A program made the translations under genes and the position numbers. Source: Mermis nigrescens (lineage: Eukaryota; Nematoda; Enoplea; Mermithida; Mermithidae). From it: a DNA stretch of 64,000 nt. The DNA lies in assembly GCA_036768485.1 (NCBI GenBank), contig JAVLUZ010000629.1, positions 248,001-312,000 of the forward strand, read 5' to 3'. Shown here piece by piece: positions 1 through 11,170 of this stretch; position 1 is the stretch's first letter; each line of letters starts with the position of its first letter. Under the pieces are notes generated by a model that saw only the letters and a list, made by a program, of their open reading frames with translations, was not told where the DNA came from and searched no databases.

Positions 1-330
1 ATCTGGCACCAGTCGGTTGGTCCTTTATCTGTAGTTGCTTGGTCGCCGTCGGTCGCTCGTCACTGGTCGGTTCGGTAGCTTAGGAGCGCGAGATGTCCAG
101 GAGGGGGACTCCGACCCTTCTGGTTCCCTTCCCCCAAGGCGACTCCCTTCCCTGGGACGGCTGCCTTCGTCACGGCTGCTCCCTTCCCTAAACCACTCCC
201 TTGTTTAAGGTTATTACTTCTAAAGGATATGTCCAAACTTGCATAAACTCAAACGATCTTCCTTGTTCTTCATCTTGTTTGACTGGCTAGTACGGATATA
301 TGGCCTAGAAGTATTTAATAAAGGAAAAGA
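1..330. other. no gene seen; GC-rich leader
   Basis: The first 200 bases are GC-rich, with loose repeats of CCCTTCCC and GGCTGC. The rest is ordinary AT-rich DNA. I see no reading frame, RNA gene or repeat boundary that I can name. Confidence 0.4.
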
Positions 331-990
331 AGTAGCAAAGAAACATGCTGCGAAGGAACAAAAAGGGTGAATAATACTTGAATTTCTTCATTGTTAAGGA
401 TGTAAAAGAAGGGGACAAGGGAAAATTTCCCTATATGCGCAGAAGCCATAGAAATGTGTTTAACACTTAGACTTCTCTAAACAACGCAAAAATCGAAGTA
501 TATTATGCAGCCTATGCGCGTTTCTGCAGATTTTCCGTAGTAATTTTGATTACGATGGCGCGTATTTTGATTACTTTATATTAGAAATTTAAAGAAATTC
601 TTTTGTGGTTTTTCATGCAAATTATTGAGTTGACATTGTAGGTGTGAAGTTTACACTATTATCTTTTACACCAGAGCATTTTGGAAGTTCAAGATTTCAT
701 GAAATAAATAATACGTTGATTATTTAATAGTCATGAAAGTAAAGTGTCTTCAATAATCTTTTGCGAAAAACTTAAAAACGTTTTGTGACTACAACCTCAT
801 TTTTCACACGGCCACAGAATAAACTTCGATTTTTGCGTTGTTTCGGGAAATCTAACTGTTTAGCGCATTCCTATGGCTTCTGCGCATATAGGGAAATTTT
901 TCCTAGTCTGCTCCTTTTACATCCTTAACAATATAGAAATTCAAGTATATTCACCTTTTTTGTTCCATCGGAGAATTTTTCTTTGCTAGT
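331..990. repeat. inverted-repeat (MITE-like) element
   Basis: Bases 331-506 and 816-990 are imperfect reverse complements of each other. Shared blocks include GGAACAAAAA, ACTTGAATTTCT, TTAAGGATGTAAAAG, CCCTATATGCGCAGAAGCC and ACGCAAAAATCGAAGT. The spacer is about 310 bases and AT-rich, with no ORF. This is the shape of a non-autonomous DNA transposon with long terminal inverted repeats. I could not find a clean target-site duplication, so the outer ends are approximate and the family is not assigned. Confidence 0.65.
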
Positions 991-1024
991 TCAGGAATAT
1001 TCTTCGATCCGTGAATATTATATT

Positions 1025-1985
1025 ATCATATGCCCGTATTATGCATAAATAATAAAATAAATACTAAGTAAATAAGTAATTCAAATAAATAAGTAAATGA
1101 TAAGATATTAAATAAACGATTAAATATTAGATAAACAAATAAATAAATATTGAATCAATGATTGATTATTGAATAAATAAAGATGAATAAATAATTAATA
1201 AATCAATTAATAAATATTAAATTACTATAAATATCAAAATAAATCTCAAATAGATATAGGAAAAAATGAATTATAATCAATAATTAAATAAAAAATAATC
1301 CATTACAAAAATAATTAAATAAATAAATAATTAAATAAAATTAAATAAATGATTGAATATTAAATAGATAAATAGTAAATAAATATAATTAAATTACTAT
1401 AAATATTACGACGAATATTTAATAAATATAGGAAAATATAAATTATAATAAACAATAAATAAATAAATATCTAAATAAAAAATAATCAATTACATAAATA
1501 GTTGAATAAAAAAATCAAATGTATATAATAAATAAATGAATAATTAAATAAATAAATAATCAATTAACATAAATAATTGCATAAATAAAATTGATAAATA
1601 AATAATTAATTAATTGAATAAATATCAGATAAATAAATAAATAAATGGATAAATAGAATAAATAAAATAAAATAAATATTGAATAAATAAAAAATTTAAT
1701 AAATGAATAAATAAACAAATAAATAAATGAATAAATAAAATATGATTAAATAAATAGTCAAATTAATAAATGAATGATGAAATAAATAAATAAGTAATCA
1801 ATTAATTGAATAAATATAAAATAAAAGTATAAAGAAATAGATTGAGTAAATAAATATATAAATAAATAAATAAATAAACTGAATTATTAAATAAATAAAT
1901 AAATGAATAAATAAATATTAAATTAATATAAATATTAAAATGAATATTAAATAGATAAATAAATGGATAAATCGGTATGATAAAT
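1025..1985. repeat. AAAT-type low-complexity tract
   Basis: About 960 bases consist almost entirely of AAATAAAT-like words, with scattered C and G. It is a degenerate tetranucleotide microsatellite with no coding potential. Confidence 0.85.
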
Positions 1986-2434
1986 AAAGAATGCTATTGT
2001 GTATTTTACTTAGGCGGATGTTGAGCCGCTCCTGTTTCGAAAGATCACCTAAATGGTCTATCGGTCAAGCTAAACGGCAAGATTCAGCGAATCGCCTCCG
2101 TCTGCAGTCGTCTAAAACGCTGCAAAACGTGGCCTCGTTCAAACGAGGCATAATAATAGCCATTGATGCTTCGAAATCTTCTGTAAAGCTTGCGGCATCA
2201 AAGACGATGGCAGCACTCATTAGTGTTACATGAGGGTGGAGTGAGTACAACTTGTTTTATTATGCATGGAGATGGAGTGCTTGTGTGTTTTTCTTCGATT
2301 GATGCATGGAGATTGGGAGTTATGGGTGTTAATTAAATATGTCTTTTTTCTTAATTTGATGCAAGGAGACAGGAAGTTGGTTGGGGTCATACATACACGT
2401 AGGAGGGTGAGGGTGAGGGGTTATTACGCCCTTG
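1986..2434. other. unassigned higher-GC patch
   Basis: Bases 1990-2250 have a higher GC content than the flanking AAAT tract and are open on both strands (80 codons on plus, 61 on minus). I do not recognise either translation and there is no clear splice pair. It could be an exon remnant of the adjoining Polinton or host DNA. Bases 2250-2434 show nothing definite. Confidence 0.2.
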
Positions 2435-2800
2435 CAGGGTCAGCCGGACAGGAATTGTCGCGGCGATTTTGAGTTGATGGAACGTTTTTTGCATCATATT
2501 TGAAGTCAGAAGCAGTAAAAACGTCAAAATTCTTACGGCGCTTCGCGCCAGATTAGTACCCTTAAGTACTTTTAACTTGAAAAGCACCCGAAATTGATGA
2601 ATTTTAGCAATTTTTAGTTTTAAAAATGATATAATGCAGTCAAAATTGACCAAAAATGCTTTCAAAATTTGAGATTAACAGGAAAAATGTTTTTTAGGCT
2701 ATTTGGACCATTTTGATCGTTAAAACAGCAAAAAAACGTGAACATTAAATTTACTCTTCCGAATTCTGTGAATTTCACCCCTTCCCTCATGCCGACCCTG
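2435..2800. repeat. possible hAT-like MITE
   Basis: The left end starts CAGGGTCAGCC and the right end finishes GCCGACCCTG, giving an imperfect inverted pair typical of hAT termini. The interior shares words with the larger hAT element at 3623-5046: AAACGTCAAAAT followed by a short GCGCTTCGCGCC palindrome. Flanking 8-mers do not match, so the boundary is uncertain. Confidence 0.35.
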
Positions 2801-3181
2801 ACCTTGTGCACCTATGGTTGTGCTTAATCGAATTTTAATTACTATGCTTCTCCTCATAATGCTTTTCGATTTTAGGCCATTAACACGACAGCAGACGATA
2901 GGAAGAAGAAGAGGAAGCCGATTTTCATCTTCTTCGACTTCGAAACGCGGCAAGATAAAGAATTATGCGAACGGACGAAAGCCCTATCCATAAACACGTG
3001 CCCAACCGCAGCCATTGCCTATCGCCTTTGCGACCTTTGCCGCAATAATGAGCTTGGGTCCTGCGTCCAGTGTGGCGGTGCTAATCGCTACACCTTCCTC
3101 GTAAACAACGTTCTCCATCACAAATTTTGTTAATGGTTGTTCTCCGAAGAGAACAGAGGCGCAACGGTGCTCGCTCACAAC

Positions 3182-3418
3182 CATACCTGGGCGTAGGGGT
3201 TGGGGGTATGCACCCCGCATAAACCAAATGCCCCCCATCAGAATTCAATTATTGAAATTTGTTCTGTTTTCTTCGCAATTGTTTGTGCAATGATGTGCTC
3301 GATGAGAAACGTTGAAAAATGGAGTTTGTTTCGCCACACCACCATTTTTAAGACCATTTTTTGACCTTTGAGAAATCTTGCACCCTCTCCCCAGAATTTT
3401 GGCGCCGTCCAACTTATG
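3182..3418 (+). mobile_element. hAT-like MITE, copy 1 in polymerase gene
   Basis: The element begins CATACCTGGGCG and ends CCAACTTATG. The consensus termini of the family are CATAGGTGGGCGG when read inward. It is flanked by CTCACAAC (3174-3181) and CCCACAAC (3419-3426), a 7/8 match, the 8-bp duplication of hAT elements. It splits the Exo II block of the polymerase right at the AHN codons. The interior has the family words GAATTCAAT, CAATTGTTTG, GATGAGAAACGTTGAAAAA and ACCATTTTTAAG. Confidence 0.88.
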
Positions 3419-3622
3419 CCCACAACGCCCGCAGGTTCGACGCCCAATTTTCGCTCGAATACCCCCACGAGCGACCTATTGTGCCCAAAGTGGTCACGAA
3501 AGGAAATGTTTGATTAGCTTATTGTGTGATTTTCTATCGCATGACATGAAAATTATTTAGCATATGAGTTATTATACGTACTTAAATAGTGTTAGCCTAA
3601 GATTTTTAAAATATGCTTATTT

Positions 3623-5046
3623 CAAGGGCGTAGCCAGGGGGGGCACGAGGGGGCACACGCCCCCTCTGAAATTTCTGAAAAATTTTCTTTATTCTTTTGG
3701 CGCAATAATTCTGATCAGAAAATTAAGTTCAAAAGGCGGAAAACGTCAAAAATCTTCCGGCACTTAGCGATGAGTAATTATTATTTATTGTTTTATAGAT
3801 CCGAGAGTTAAGCAGCTTGAATAAGCTAAAATAATCCATCGCTTCAGATCACTTTAATGATTTGATGCACTATTTGTTCCTTGAATGTAACTGCGCATGC
3901 TTTCCGAGCATAATAGTAAAAGTGCGAAAATGATTGCCTACCGGTTTGCTTATTCCTTGCTTTGTTTGTCTTTCTTTACAAGGACGCATAATTCTATTGA
4001 AATCGAAAAGAATGGCCAAATTTTCTTGTGTACGCATTTCCTGATTTCTGAACTACGTCTTCTTAATAAGAAGGTCACAAATAGGGTAAGAACAAAATTT
4101 TCATGGATATGTACATTTTTCTATATCCAGCGACCCGTTGCTGCACTATATACTAAGCAGAGATTGAAAAATGCATTTCAGCTCAGAATTCTTGTGTGAT
4201 TCGATCAATTTTAATTGTTTTTGGGCTTACTTCAGAACTAAGATTTGGCCGATTTTGCGATAATTTTAACATCAGTATTCAACATTGTAGTGCATTGTTT
4301 ACAAAATTTCCGCGGCTCTTCAATGGATCCTCTGTGGCCAACCTTAAAATCTTGTTGTACGTGTAAAAATTTTTGGTAGGACAAAAAGGGGTAAAATGGT
4401 TAGGAATTTCTTCGAAATTTCCGGGCGCTTTGCGCTGGAAGGTTTGTCTGTCCTGTATGATTTAAATGGTATAAATTGAGTTTAAAGAGCGAAAACGTCA
4501 AAATTTACCGATTCATAACTCCGCCGATTAATGTTGTTACTTTTGTAAAGCTCCAGCATTGCGTCGAATCAGTCAAAATATTCTAGTGCTTCGTACTAAG
4601 TCATTAATGCGCAGTTTTCCTGTTAGAAGCCTGAACTTATAGCATTATGTCTAAATTGTTTAGCACAAATTTCATTATTTTCTGCTCTGTCAAAGTGTCA
4701 GTATTCACAGAGTATAAAATGTTAACGGCGTGATAAAAAATGCCTAATTCTCTCGAACTTTGAGCCACTCATGATTTCCGAACTGTTCTTCTATAAAAAC
4801 GCCGTAAATTCTACACAAAAACAGTGGAAATATTGAAAATTTTACTTTCGCGCCGCTTACTTGTTGTATTGTTGATCGTCAGAAACCCAAAAGTCGAGAC
4901 AGGCTACACTACTATTGGTCGAAAAACTCAGTTTTACTGCACATTGTTCCACTGTACTGTACCACATCAAACCACTCGACGCAAAAGTAGTCTTTAAAAA
5001 TTTTTGTTTTTGTCCTCTCCGAACCAAAATCCTGGCTACGCCTCTG
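3623..5046. mobile_element. non-autonomous hAT element, 1.42 kb
   Basis: The termini CAAGGGCGTAGCCAGG and (reverse complement of the right end) CAGAGGCGTAGCCAGG form a 16-bp inverted repeat with two mismatches. A perfect 8-bp target duplication GCTTATTT lies at 3615-3622 and 5047-5054. Both the TIR style and the 8-bp duplication are those of hAT transposons. The interior has no transposase: the longest plus ORF (3897-4199) looks like chance and lies in AT-rich sequence. The element sits inside the decayed polymerase gene, between the Exo II and RVIDTLN blocks. Confidence 0.92.
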
Positions 5047-5054
5047 GCTTATTT

Positions 5055-5343
5055 AGCATTATCCCAAGCATTCTTTGCCGCGTTGAAATTTTTATTGAAA
5101 TTATCGTGTGAACTTTTGATACGAAATTCAATATTTGATCAAAATCATTAATTAGTGTTTAACTAATGAGATTGAATAATTAGTAAATAAGAATCTATTA
5201 ATAATTACAAATAAACGACTATAAAATAAATAGATATAAAATTGAATAAATGAATATAAAAATAAAAAATTAAATAAATAATAATTGGAGAATTAGATAA
5301 AAGATAATTAAATATGTATGTGCGTATATCTGATCTATTTTAT
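5055..5343. other. AT-rich intron-like stretch
   Basis: Mostly AATAAATA-like simple sequence between two polymerase segments. No gene is seen. Confidence 0.5.
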
Positions 5344-5526
5344 ATGGTTTTAGGGCTCGAAATTATAAAGTTGGAAGCTGCCGGCGTTCGGGTCATCGAT
5401 ACGCTTAATTTTGTACCGATGGCGCTCAGGGCGTTCCCGGAAACCTTCAACGAAGTGGAGCTCCAAAAAGGGATACTTCCACACCTCTTCAACACGCGCG
5501 CCAATTTTGGCTACAATGGTCCGATG

Positions 5527-5772
5527 CATACCCCTGAGCGTAGGGGGAGAGGTTTTCGGAGGTATACAACAACCCATATACCAAATACCCCTCAGAATTC
5601 AATTTTTAGATTTTTTTGTTTTTTTCGCAAAATTTTTTTGATGCCAAGGGATAGCGCTCGATGAGAAACATTGAAAAACGGTATTTGTTCGCCATATCAT
5701 CATATTTAAGACAATCTTTTGACCTTTGAAAAATATTGCACTACCTTAGAATTTTGGAGCTGTCCACCTATG
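5527..5772 (+). mobile_element. hAT-like MITE, copy 2 in polymerase gene
   Basis: It begins CATACCCCTGAGCG and ends GTCCACCTATG, with the family interior (CTCAGAATTCAATTTTTAGA, GATGAGAAACATTGAAAAA, CATATTTAAGACAATC). Polymerase reading is present on both sides (ANFGYNGP before, ACDYVFRQNF after). The flanking 8-mers GTCCGATG and CCTGCGAC do not match, so the duplication has decayed or a border is misplaced. Confidence 0.8.
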
Positions 5773-6869
5773 CCTGCGACTATGTATTTAGACAAAACTT
5801 CCTCACGGACAACGTCATCGGCATCAATATTACATGGCGGCTACCGCAACAAGGAGAAGCAATCAATCATCGTCCTGAAATGGCTCAAACGGGTTGTTGT
5901 CCCGAAGGAATACCGATTAGGCATAAGCTCAATGGCAGCGAAGTCAAAATTGGCTCATTCGACGTCAATCGCCCGCACCAGCGGACGGATCTGCGAATTC
6001 CACGGCTGCTGGTTAGTTAAATTTACGTAAAATAATAATATTTAATATTTTTATATATATCATGTAATTGGTAGTATTTGTTCCATCTATATTTTGATAT
6101 TTAACGTTTAATATTTTTATATAATATTTAATAATATTTTATATAATATTTTTATATTTTTAATAATATTTTTTATTTTAGGATTTTTATATAATATTTA
6201 TTATATAAAAAAGATTTTCATATAATATTCAATAGGTAACACTTTGATTTAATATTTGATAATACTTTTATTTTATATTTTAATTTTGTGCGCTAATAAA
6301 TTTTTATTTCAACCTTCACGCATTTAATTTTCATGTTTTATTATCATAGTTACTTCCAGGTGGCACGGATGCCCCAGATGCATCCTAAAGCGAACCGAGG
6401 TCACACTTGACCAAAACCAAACCGTTGACGAATCATTTGCCAACGGACGCTCGCCCGAACCGCCGTGCTTCACTCTCTCAGGCTACACGGTTGTCAAAAA
6501 AGTGGAAGTGCCGACCTGCGACGCGAGCTAAAAGATGTGAGTTTATTTTTTTAAATGTATGTTTTAGTCCGGAGGAGGTGGGGGTTACCGAACGTATTAT
6601 TATCACTCGTGTTGCATGCATGCTAATAATGTCTTGTTTCGGTGCATTTGAGTTTTATCGATTTCAGTCTGTCGAAATGAAGGCCTTATTCGATCAAACG
6701 GTCATCCGCGAGCCAATCGGACCCCGAGACGCTTTCTACGGCGGCCGAACCAACGCCATCAGGCTTAACACAAATGCCAGGCCTGGCGAACGAATCGACT
6801 ATGTCGACGTATGCTCGCTCTATCCGTGCGTGTGCAAAATCAAGGCGTTTTCCCATTAGGCCACCCTAC

Positions 6870-7127
6870 CATACCAGGGTGTGGGGGTTTTAGGGTATGC
6901 AACCCCTTAGAAATTCAAATAATCCCTCTCCCGAAACCGAAATACCTCTCCCCAGAATAAAATTTTTGAAATTTTTTCTGTTTTTGTTTCGCAATTTTTT
7001 GATGCCAATGGATAGTGAGAAACGTTGACAAATTGTGTTTTTTCGTAATACCACCATTTTTAAGGCCATTTTCGACCTTTGAAAAAATCTTGCACCCCAC
7101 CCAGAAATTTGGTGCTGCCCACCTATG
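6870..7127 (+). mobile_element. hAT-like MITE, copy 3 in polymerase gene
   Basis: It begins CATACCAGGGTGTGGGGG and ends GCCCACCTATG. The flanks CACCCTAC (6862-6869) and CATCCTAC (7128-7135) match at 7 of 8 positions, an hAT-type target duplication. It lies in the same orientation as the other four copies in this gene, just after the motif A exon. Confidence 0.88.
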
Positions 7128-7447
7128 CATCCTACCCATCCTCACGAAACGTTTGACGACATGGCTACTCGACTGTACAAGGGAATCGTCAAGTGCGCCG
7201 TCCTATCTGCAAAACACCTGTTTTACCCTGTGATAGTGTATCGCACCAACGGCTAAATGTTGTTTCCGCTGTGCCGCACCTGCGCTACGGAAACAATCGA
7301 CCACTGCAACCATGGTGATGAGCAGCGGCAACTCAAGGGGCTGGGTCACTCTAGAGCTCTACAAATCGATGGAAAGGGGATATAAAGTGAGAGTTTTGAA
7401 TTTGTTGTTTACTATTTTATTCGATAATTATGTTTGGGTATGTACAT

Positions 7448-7691
7448 CACACGTAGGCGTTCTGAGGGTATGCAACCCCCCAAGATGTTCGAATACCCCC
7501 CCCCAAAAAAACGAACCAAAACACTCCCCAGAATTCAATCTTAAATTTTTTTTAGCTTTTTTTGGATGCCAATGGATAGTACTCGATGAGAAACGTTGAA
7601 AAATGGTGATGTTTGTTATACCATCATTTTAGGACCATTTTTGACTTTCGAAAACCTTTCACCCCCAGAATTTTGGTGCTGCCCACCTTAG
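7448..7691 (+). mobile_element. hAT-like MITE, copy 4 in polymerase gene
   Basis: It begins CACACGTAGGCG and ends GCCCACCTTAG, a diverged form of the family. The flanks ATGTACAT (7440-7447) and GTGTACAT (7692-7699) match at 7 of 8 positions. It sits in an intron that starts near 7387 (AAAGTGAGAG). Confidence 0.85.
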
Positions 7692-8148
7692 GTGTACATG
7701 CCTTTATTCGTTTTTTATTAATTTATGTAAATTATTGTTTTGATACAACGTTAATAATTTTTATATAAATTTCTTATTTTAGAGTGTGCAAAAATGTATT
7801 AATTTTCATACTTGTTTAAATATTTGTTAAATGCGCTCTTAATTTTCATTCTAACATAATTTTTTTGTAATTAATATATTTACTTTTAGTACTTTTTATG
7901 TAAATTACTTATTTCTGGTTGTGGAAAAATGTATTAATTGTCATACTCGTTTGAATATTTTTATATGCGCTTAATTTTATGCTGATTTGCATTAATTATT
8001 TCTGTGTAATTAATTTTCCAGAATATCGAGCTGTACGTGGTTGTGGCATTATCCCAAAAAAGATCAATACGATCCAGCGACGAAAAGCTGCGGTCTTTTT
8101 GCGCTTCACTTCAATAGGTTCCTTCGCCTGAAGTAGCAAACTGACGAC

Positions 8149-8425
8149 CATACCTGGGCGTTGGGGGGATTTGGAGTATGCACCCCAGAAACCAAAATAC
8201 TTCCCCAGAAACTAAAATATTCTCCCAGAAGACAAAATACTCACCCAATTCAATTTTTTAATTTTTTTTGTTTTTTTTCGCAATTTTTTAATTCCAATGG
8301 ATAGTGCTCGATGAGAAAAGTTGAAAAATAGTATTTTTTCGTCATACCACCATTTTCAGGGCCATTTTTTGACCTTTGAAAAATCTTGCAAACCCCTCCC
8401 AGAACATTATTACCGCCCACCTATG
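8149..8425 (+). mobile_element. hAT-like MITE, copy 5 in polymerase gene
   Basis: It begins CATACCTGGGCGTTGGGG and ends CCGCCCACCTATG. A perfect 8-bp target duplication CTGACGAC lies at 8141-8148 and 8426-8433. This is the best-preserved duplication of the five and fixes the termini of the family. The insertion lies in polymerase coding sequence, with the motif B exon resuming directly after it. Confidence 0.93.
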
Positions 8426-9067
8426 CTGACGACTATCCGACCACGGCCATCACCGAAAGTTCGATAACGTCCACAAATACGATGCTGTCGACGGTATTAA
8501 AGTCGATCCAGCCAAAATCGAGAAAAACCCAAGCATGCATGCCCTCGCCAAGCTGATGCTGAACAGCTTTTGCGGCAAAGTGAGAATTGTCATTGTACGC
8601 GATTTTTTCTAATGCATGCCCTCGTTCTTTAATTCGATTTATCATCCTGTTTAATCACTAGTATATGCTCTCGTTTTTGGTTCAATTCACCTTTTTTATC
8701 CGGTTATTTAATTACTTGTATACGCTCTCGTTTTTTAAGTTTCAGTTTTAAATTTCTTATTTATGTTTATTTAATTATTATTTTATTACTACTCTGTGCT
8801 CTCTTGTTTATTATTTGTCTATTTTTATCTAATTACTAGTGTATGCTCTCGCTTTTGGTATCAAACTTATCTACTTATTTAATTATTTAATTATTAATAA
8901 AGTGTGCGTTGGTTTATTTTATATATTTATTTTTTATTTTGTGATTATAAATGCGCGCTCTTGTCTTTTAGTTCAGTTTAGATATTTAATTATTTTTTTA
9001 TTAATTTATTAATTTTAATGCGTCCATTTTTCAGTTTTGGTCAGCGGAAGGACCTCTCAAATACGGA

Positions 9068-9340
9068 TGTGTAAAGTGAGTGCAGAAGGTGAGTCGTATA
9101 ATGCTTTAATTTTCAAGAATTTCACATTTCAGATGTAAAGTAAGTTCAGAAGGTGAGTCAATAGTCATATATTTGAATGGCTTCATTTCAGGTGTGAAGT
9201 AAGTGCAGAAAGTGAGTCGTATATTGCTTCAATCTTAAAAAATTTTCATTTTCAGGTGTAAAGTAAGTGCAGGAGGTAAGTCAATAGTCATATAGATTTT
9301 TAATTGCTTTATTTTAAGTGTAAAATAAGTATTATTCTTC
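9068..9340 (+). repeat. 60-66 bp tandem repeat carrying splice signals
   Basis: Four to five degenerate units each contain TGTAAAGTAAGTGCAGAAG, then GTGAGTC, an AT-rich stretch and a TTTCAG or similar end. The first unit begins inside the last recognisable polymerase exon. It looks as if the exon end plus part of the next intron was duplicated in tandem, so each unit resembles a 20-base micro-exon between an acceptor and a donor. Confidence 0.7.
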
Positions 9341-9443
9341 AGAAAGTGAATTTTATTCATAGTTTTAATCGCCCTAAGGTTTAATAATTTTACGTTTTCA
9401 GCTGCAAGGAAAGTCTTGAGGTAAGTTTTTCTCTTTCTGTGTG

Positions 9444-9752
9444 TCAAATTAAATAGACTGCTATGTATGACAATGGATGCTTTACCAAATTAAATGATTG
9501 CGCACATACTATCTTTTTAACCCGTTTGAGCAAAGTAAATCTGAGAAAGTTTGCGCCTCGATGGCAAGGTTTGATGCGTACTTTATACTGCCCCCTCGCA
9601 CTGATATTATACTGCATATAGGTGAAACGAACCACTACACTCAGCCGAGATGAACCGCTCACCTTGCACTCCTGGCGCAGATGATCGCCCTTACGAGCAA
9701 ATGTCTTCGAGCCGTCAAATTTACCCCATCGAGCAACTATAGTCTGTTTCAC
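9444..9752 (-). CDS. unassigned basic ORF
   Basis: An open frame of 102 codons, rich in Arg and Lys (RRSRLS-like and KVRIKPCHRG stretches), in a patch with higher GC than its surroundings (9540-9740). I do not recognise it. It lies between the truncated polymerase and the F-box-like fragments, so it could be a Polinton accessory ORF or a chance frame. No clear TATA or splice site marks its start. Confidence 0.2.
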   Translation of the reverse strand: MKQTIVARWGKFDGSKTFARKGDHLRQECKVSGSSRLSVVVRFTYMQYNISARGQYKVRIKPCHRGANFLRFTLLKRVKKIVCAQSFNLVKHPLSYIAVYLI

Positions 9753-9937
9753 ACAAGCTAAGTCATAAATCTTAAAAGTAACTACGACAATAAGCTGACA
9801 GATTGCTATTATAACATTGATCTGATATATAATTATCGGAACCCTCGGCTTACTGTCGCAAATTATGCCCGTCGGTCTTAAAAATTAAAGGTGCGTTATT
9901 GATAAATATTTGCATATTATAGATTTTTATACTCAAA

Positions 9938-11030
9938 ATGCTTCCGGTTGAACTTTTATTGGAAGTATGTAAATTTTTCAATCTTGAAATGCGATTAAAA
10001 ATGCGAAAAGTTTGCCAAGAATTGAGATTAATTCGTTCAAATAGGCTGTTTCAAAGAATTCATTAAGAATTTAAAATTGGGATTAGTGTGTTCTCTTGAG
10101 AGCATGCAGTCCTATGCATTTGAAATCAGAGTGCAATACTGACATAACCGATGCATTTTTGAGTAAATACGCTGAGCATAAAAGTTTATCTGTTCCAAAT
10201 TGCTCACTCGACTTTCAACGAGCACGCTTCTAGAATTGATTTCTTTGAATATTTCATCTGTTAACAACAAATGAGTGCCTGTCTTTTATCGTATATTTAC
10301 TAATGACAATTAAAACTAAATGTCGAATTGTCCTAAGCTGCAAACGAATGAAATGTTTAAAACCAAAAAGTTTATATCGTTTTCTGGCTATAAAGTCAAC
10401 GGTTTCAAATATTTCGGATAAATGGTAAGAATCAATGGAAAATCGTGTAATAATTTTTAAATAATTTCAGATATAGCTGGAAAAGTCGAATTTTTTCCTT
10501 TGTTTATGGTTTAGCTGCCTCTGTCAGCCATCTCGGATTTCCTGCAGACACGTAGCTGGTCGTCCTGTTTTGGGGGGACCAACACCAATTTTTTGCGGGA
10601 GACTAAGCCCAAAAGGCCAAAAATAGCACAAAATAACGTTTAAAAAAATATATTTTTCCGATTTTTCTGAATTCTGGGGGTTTCATACCCCCCATTCCCC
10701 CGAGATACGTGCCCGATTCCTTCTAGTCCTACGCTCCATTCTCAATCGTGACGCCCAAGCCAAAACCGTTTGGTTCCAAAACCGCGCCATTGTATGGGCC
10801 GGCCTCTTCGCAACCAAAAATTTATGGATCAATGACCTCACCTTCAATGGCTGCTTCGCCCACCTGACTGATACCGTCCCGTTTTTCGACGCTGAACGGT
10901 TGACATTACTGGACGTCAAACTTTATGGCAACCACCGCTGTGCAATCGTTCACATCTTGCGAGCAATGCCGCGTTTAAAGGAGGTTTATATCGATTTCGA
11001 GTATTGTACAAATATCAATGCGTGTCACGT
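9938..11030 (+). pseudogene. F-box-like gene fragments
   Basis: 9938-10066 encodes 42 residues beginning MLPVELLLEVCKFFNLEMRL, which fits the start of an F-box (L-P-x-E-L-L-x-x-I/V-x-x-F/Y-L). F-box proteins bind Skp1 and recruit targets to SCF ubiquitin ligases. A stop follows. Related-looking pieces continue in other frames at 10081-10230 (TDAFLSKYAEHK). A longer open stretch at about 10705-11028 (FNGCFAHLTD, RLTLLDVKLYGN, LRAMPRLKEVYIDFEY) resembles the leucine-rich or FTH-type C-terminal half and ends at a GTGAGT donor near 11030. A MITE-like insertion splits the two parts. It is probably a host-type gene, broken; the F-box call rests on the N-terminal motif only. Confidence 0.45.
10547..10705. 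repeat. short MITE-like insertion in F-box fragments
   Basis: The ends CACGTAGCTGG and (reverse complement of the right end) CACGTATCTCG form an imperfect inverted pair. The interior has GAATTCTGGGGG and CATACCCCC, words shared with the hAT-like MITE family elsewhere in this window. No clear target duplication. Confidence 0.4.
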
Positions 11031-11170
11031 GAGTAGTATACCGTATTTCTCTAGATAGCAAATGCTATAACATGGTCTGTGTTAGAGCATAGGTGGAGGA
11101 GGCGTGGCTTCCTCTCTCAGGATGCAATGCTGCAGCATAGGCTCTGTTGTAGCATATGGAGGAACAAGCT

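Larger units (their letters stand above)
2880..9070 (+). pseudogene. Polinton protein-primed DNA polymerase B, decayed
   Basis: Scattered plus-strand segments match, in order, the family B DNA polymerase of Polinton/Maverick elements, which copies the linear element from a protein primer. 2893-3130 has the exonuclease I motif FFDFET and Cys pairs. 3419-3513 has the Exo II region (AHNARRFD). 5344-5526 has RVIDTLNFVPMALRAFP. 5773-6020 and 6361-6537 continue it, with a GTGAGT donor at 6537. 6668-6860 has motif A (DVCSLYP). 7136-7390 and 8022-8140 are finger/palm pieces. 8434-8579 has motif B (LMLNSFCGK) before a GTGAGA donor, and a FGQRKDL stretch follows the acceptor at 9032-9034. Several segments are out of frame with each other. 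Motif C (DTD) and everything after it are absent. The gene is split by six transposon insertions and clearly dead. Identity is very likely; exon borders are approximate. Confidence 0.88.

Noticed and set aside
3238..3468. Minus-strand 76-codon ORF and similar frames at 6915-7145 and 7015-7233
   Set aside because: They lie wholly or mostly in copies of the same MITE and are shared only because the MITE is repeated.
5719..6030. Two overlapping plus ORFs as separate genes
   Set aside because: Both are frames of the same polymerase segment; similarity switches from one to the other at a frameshift.
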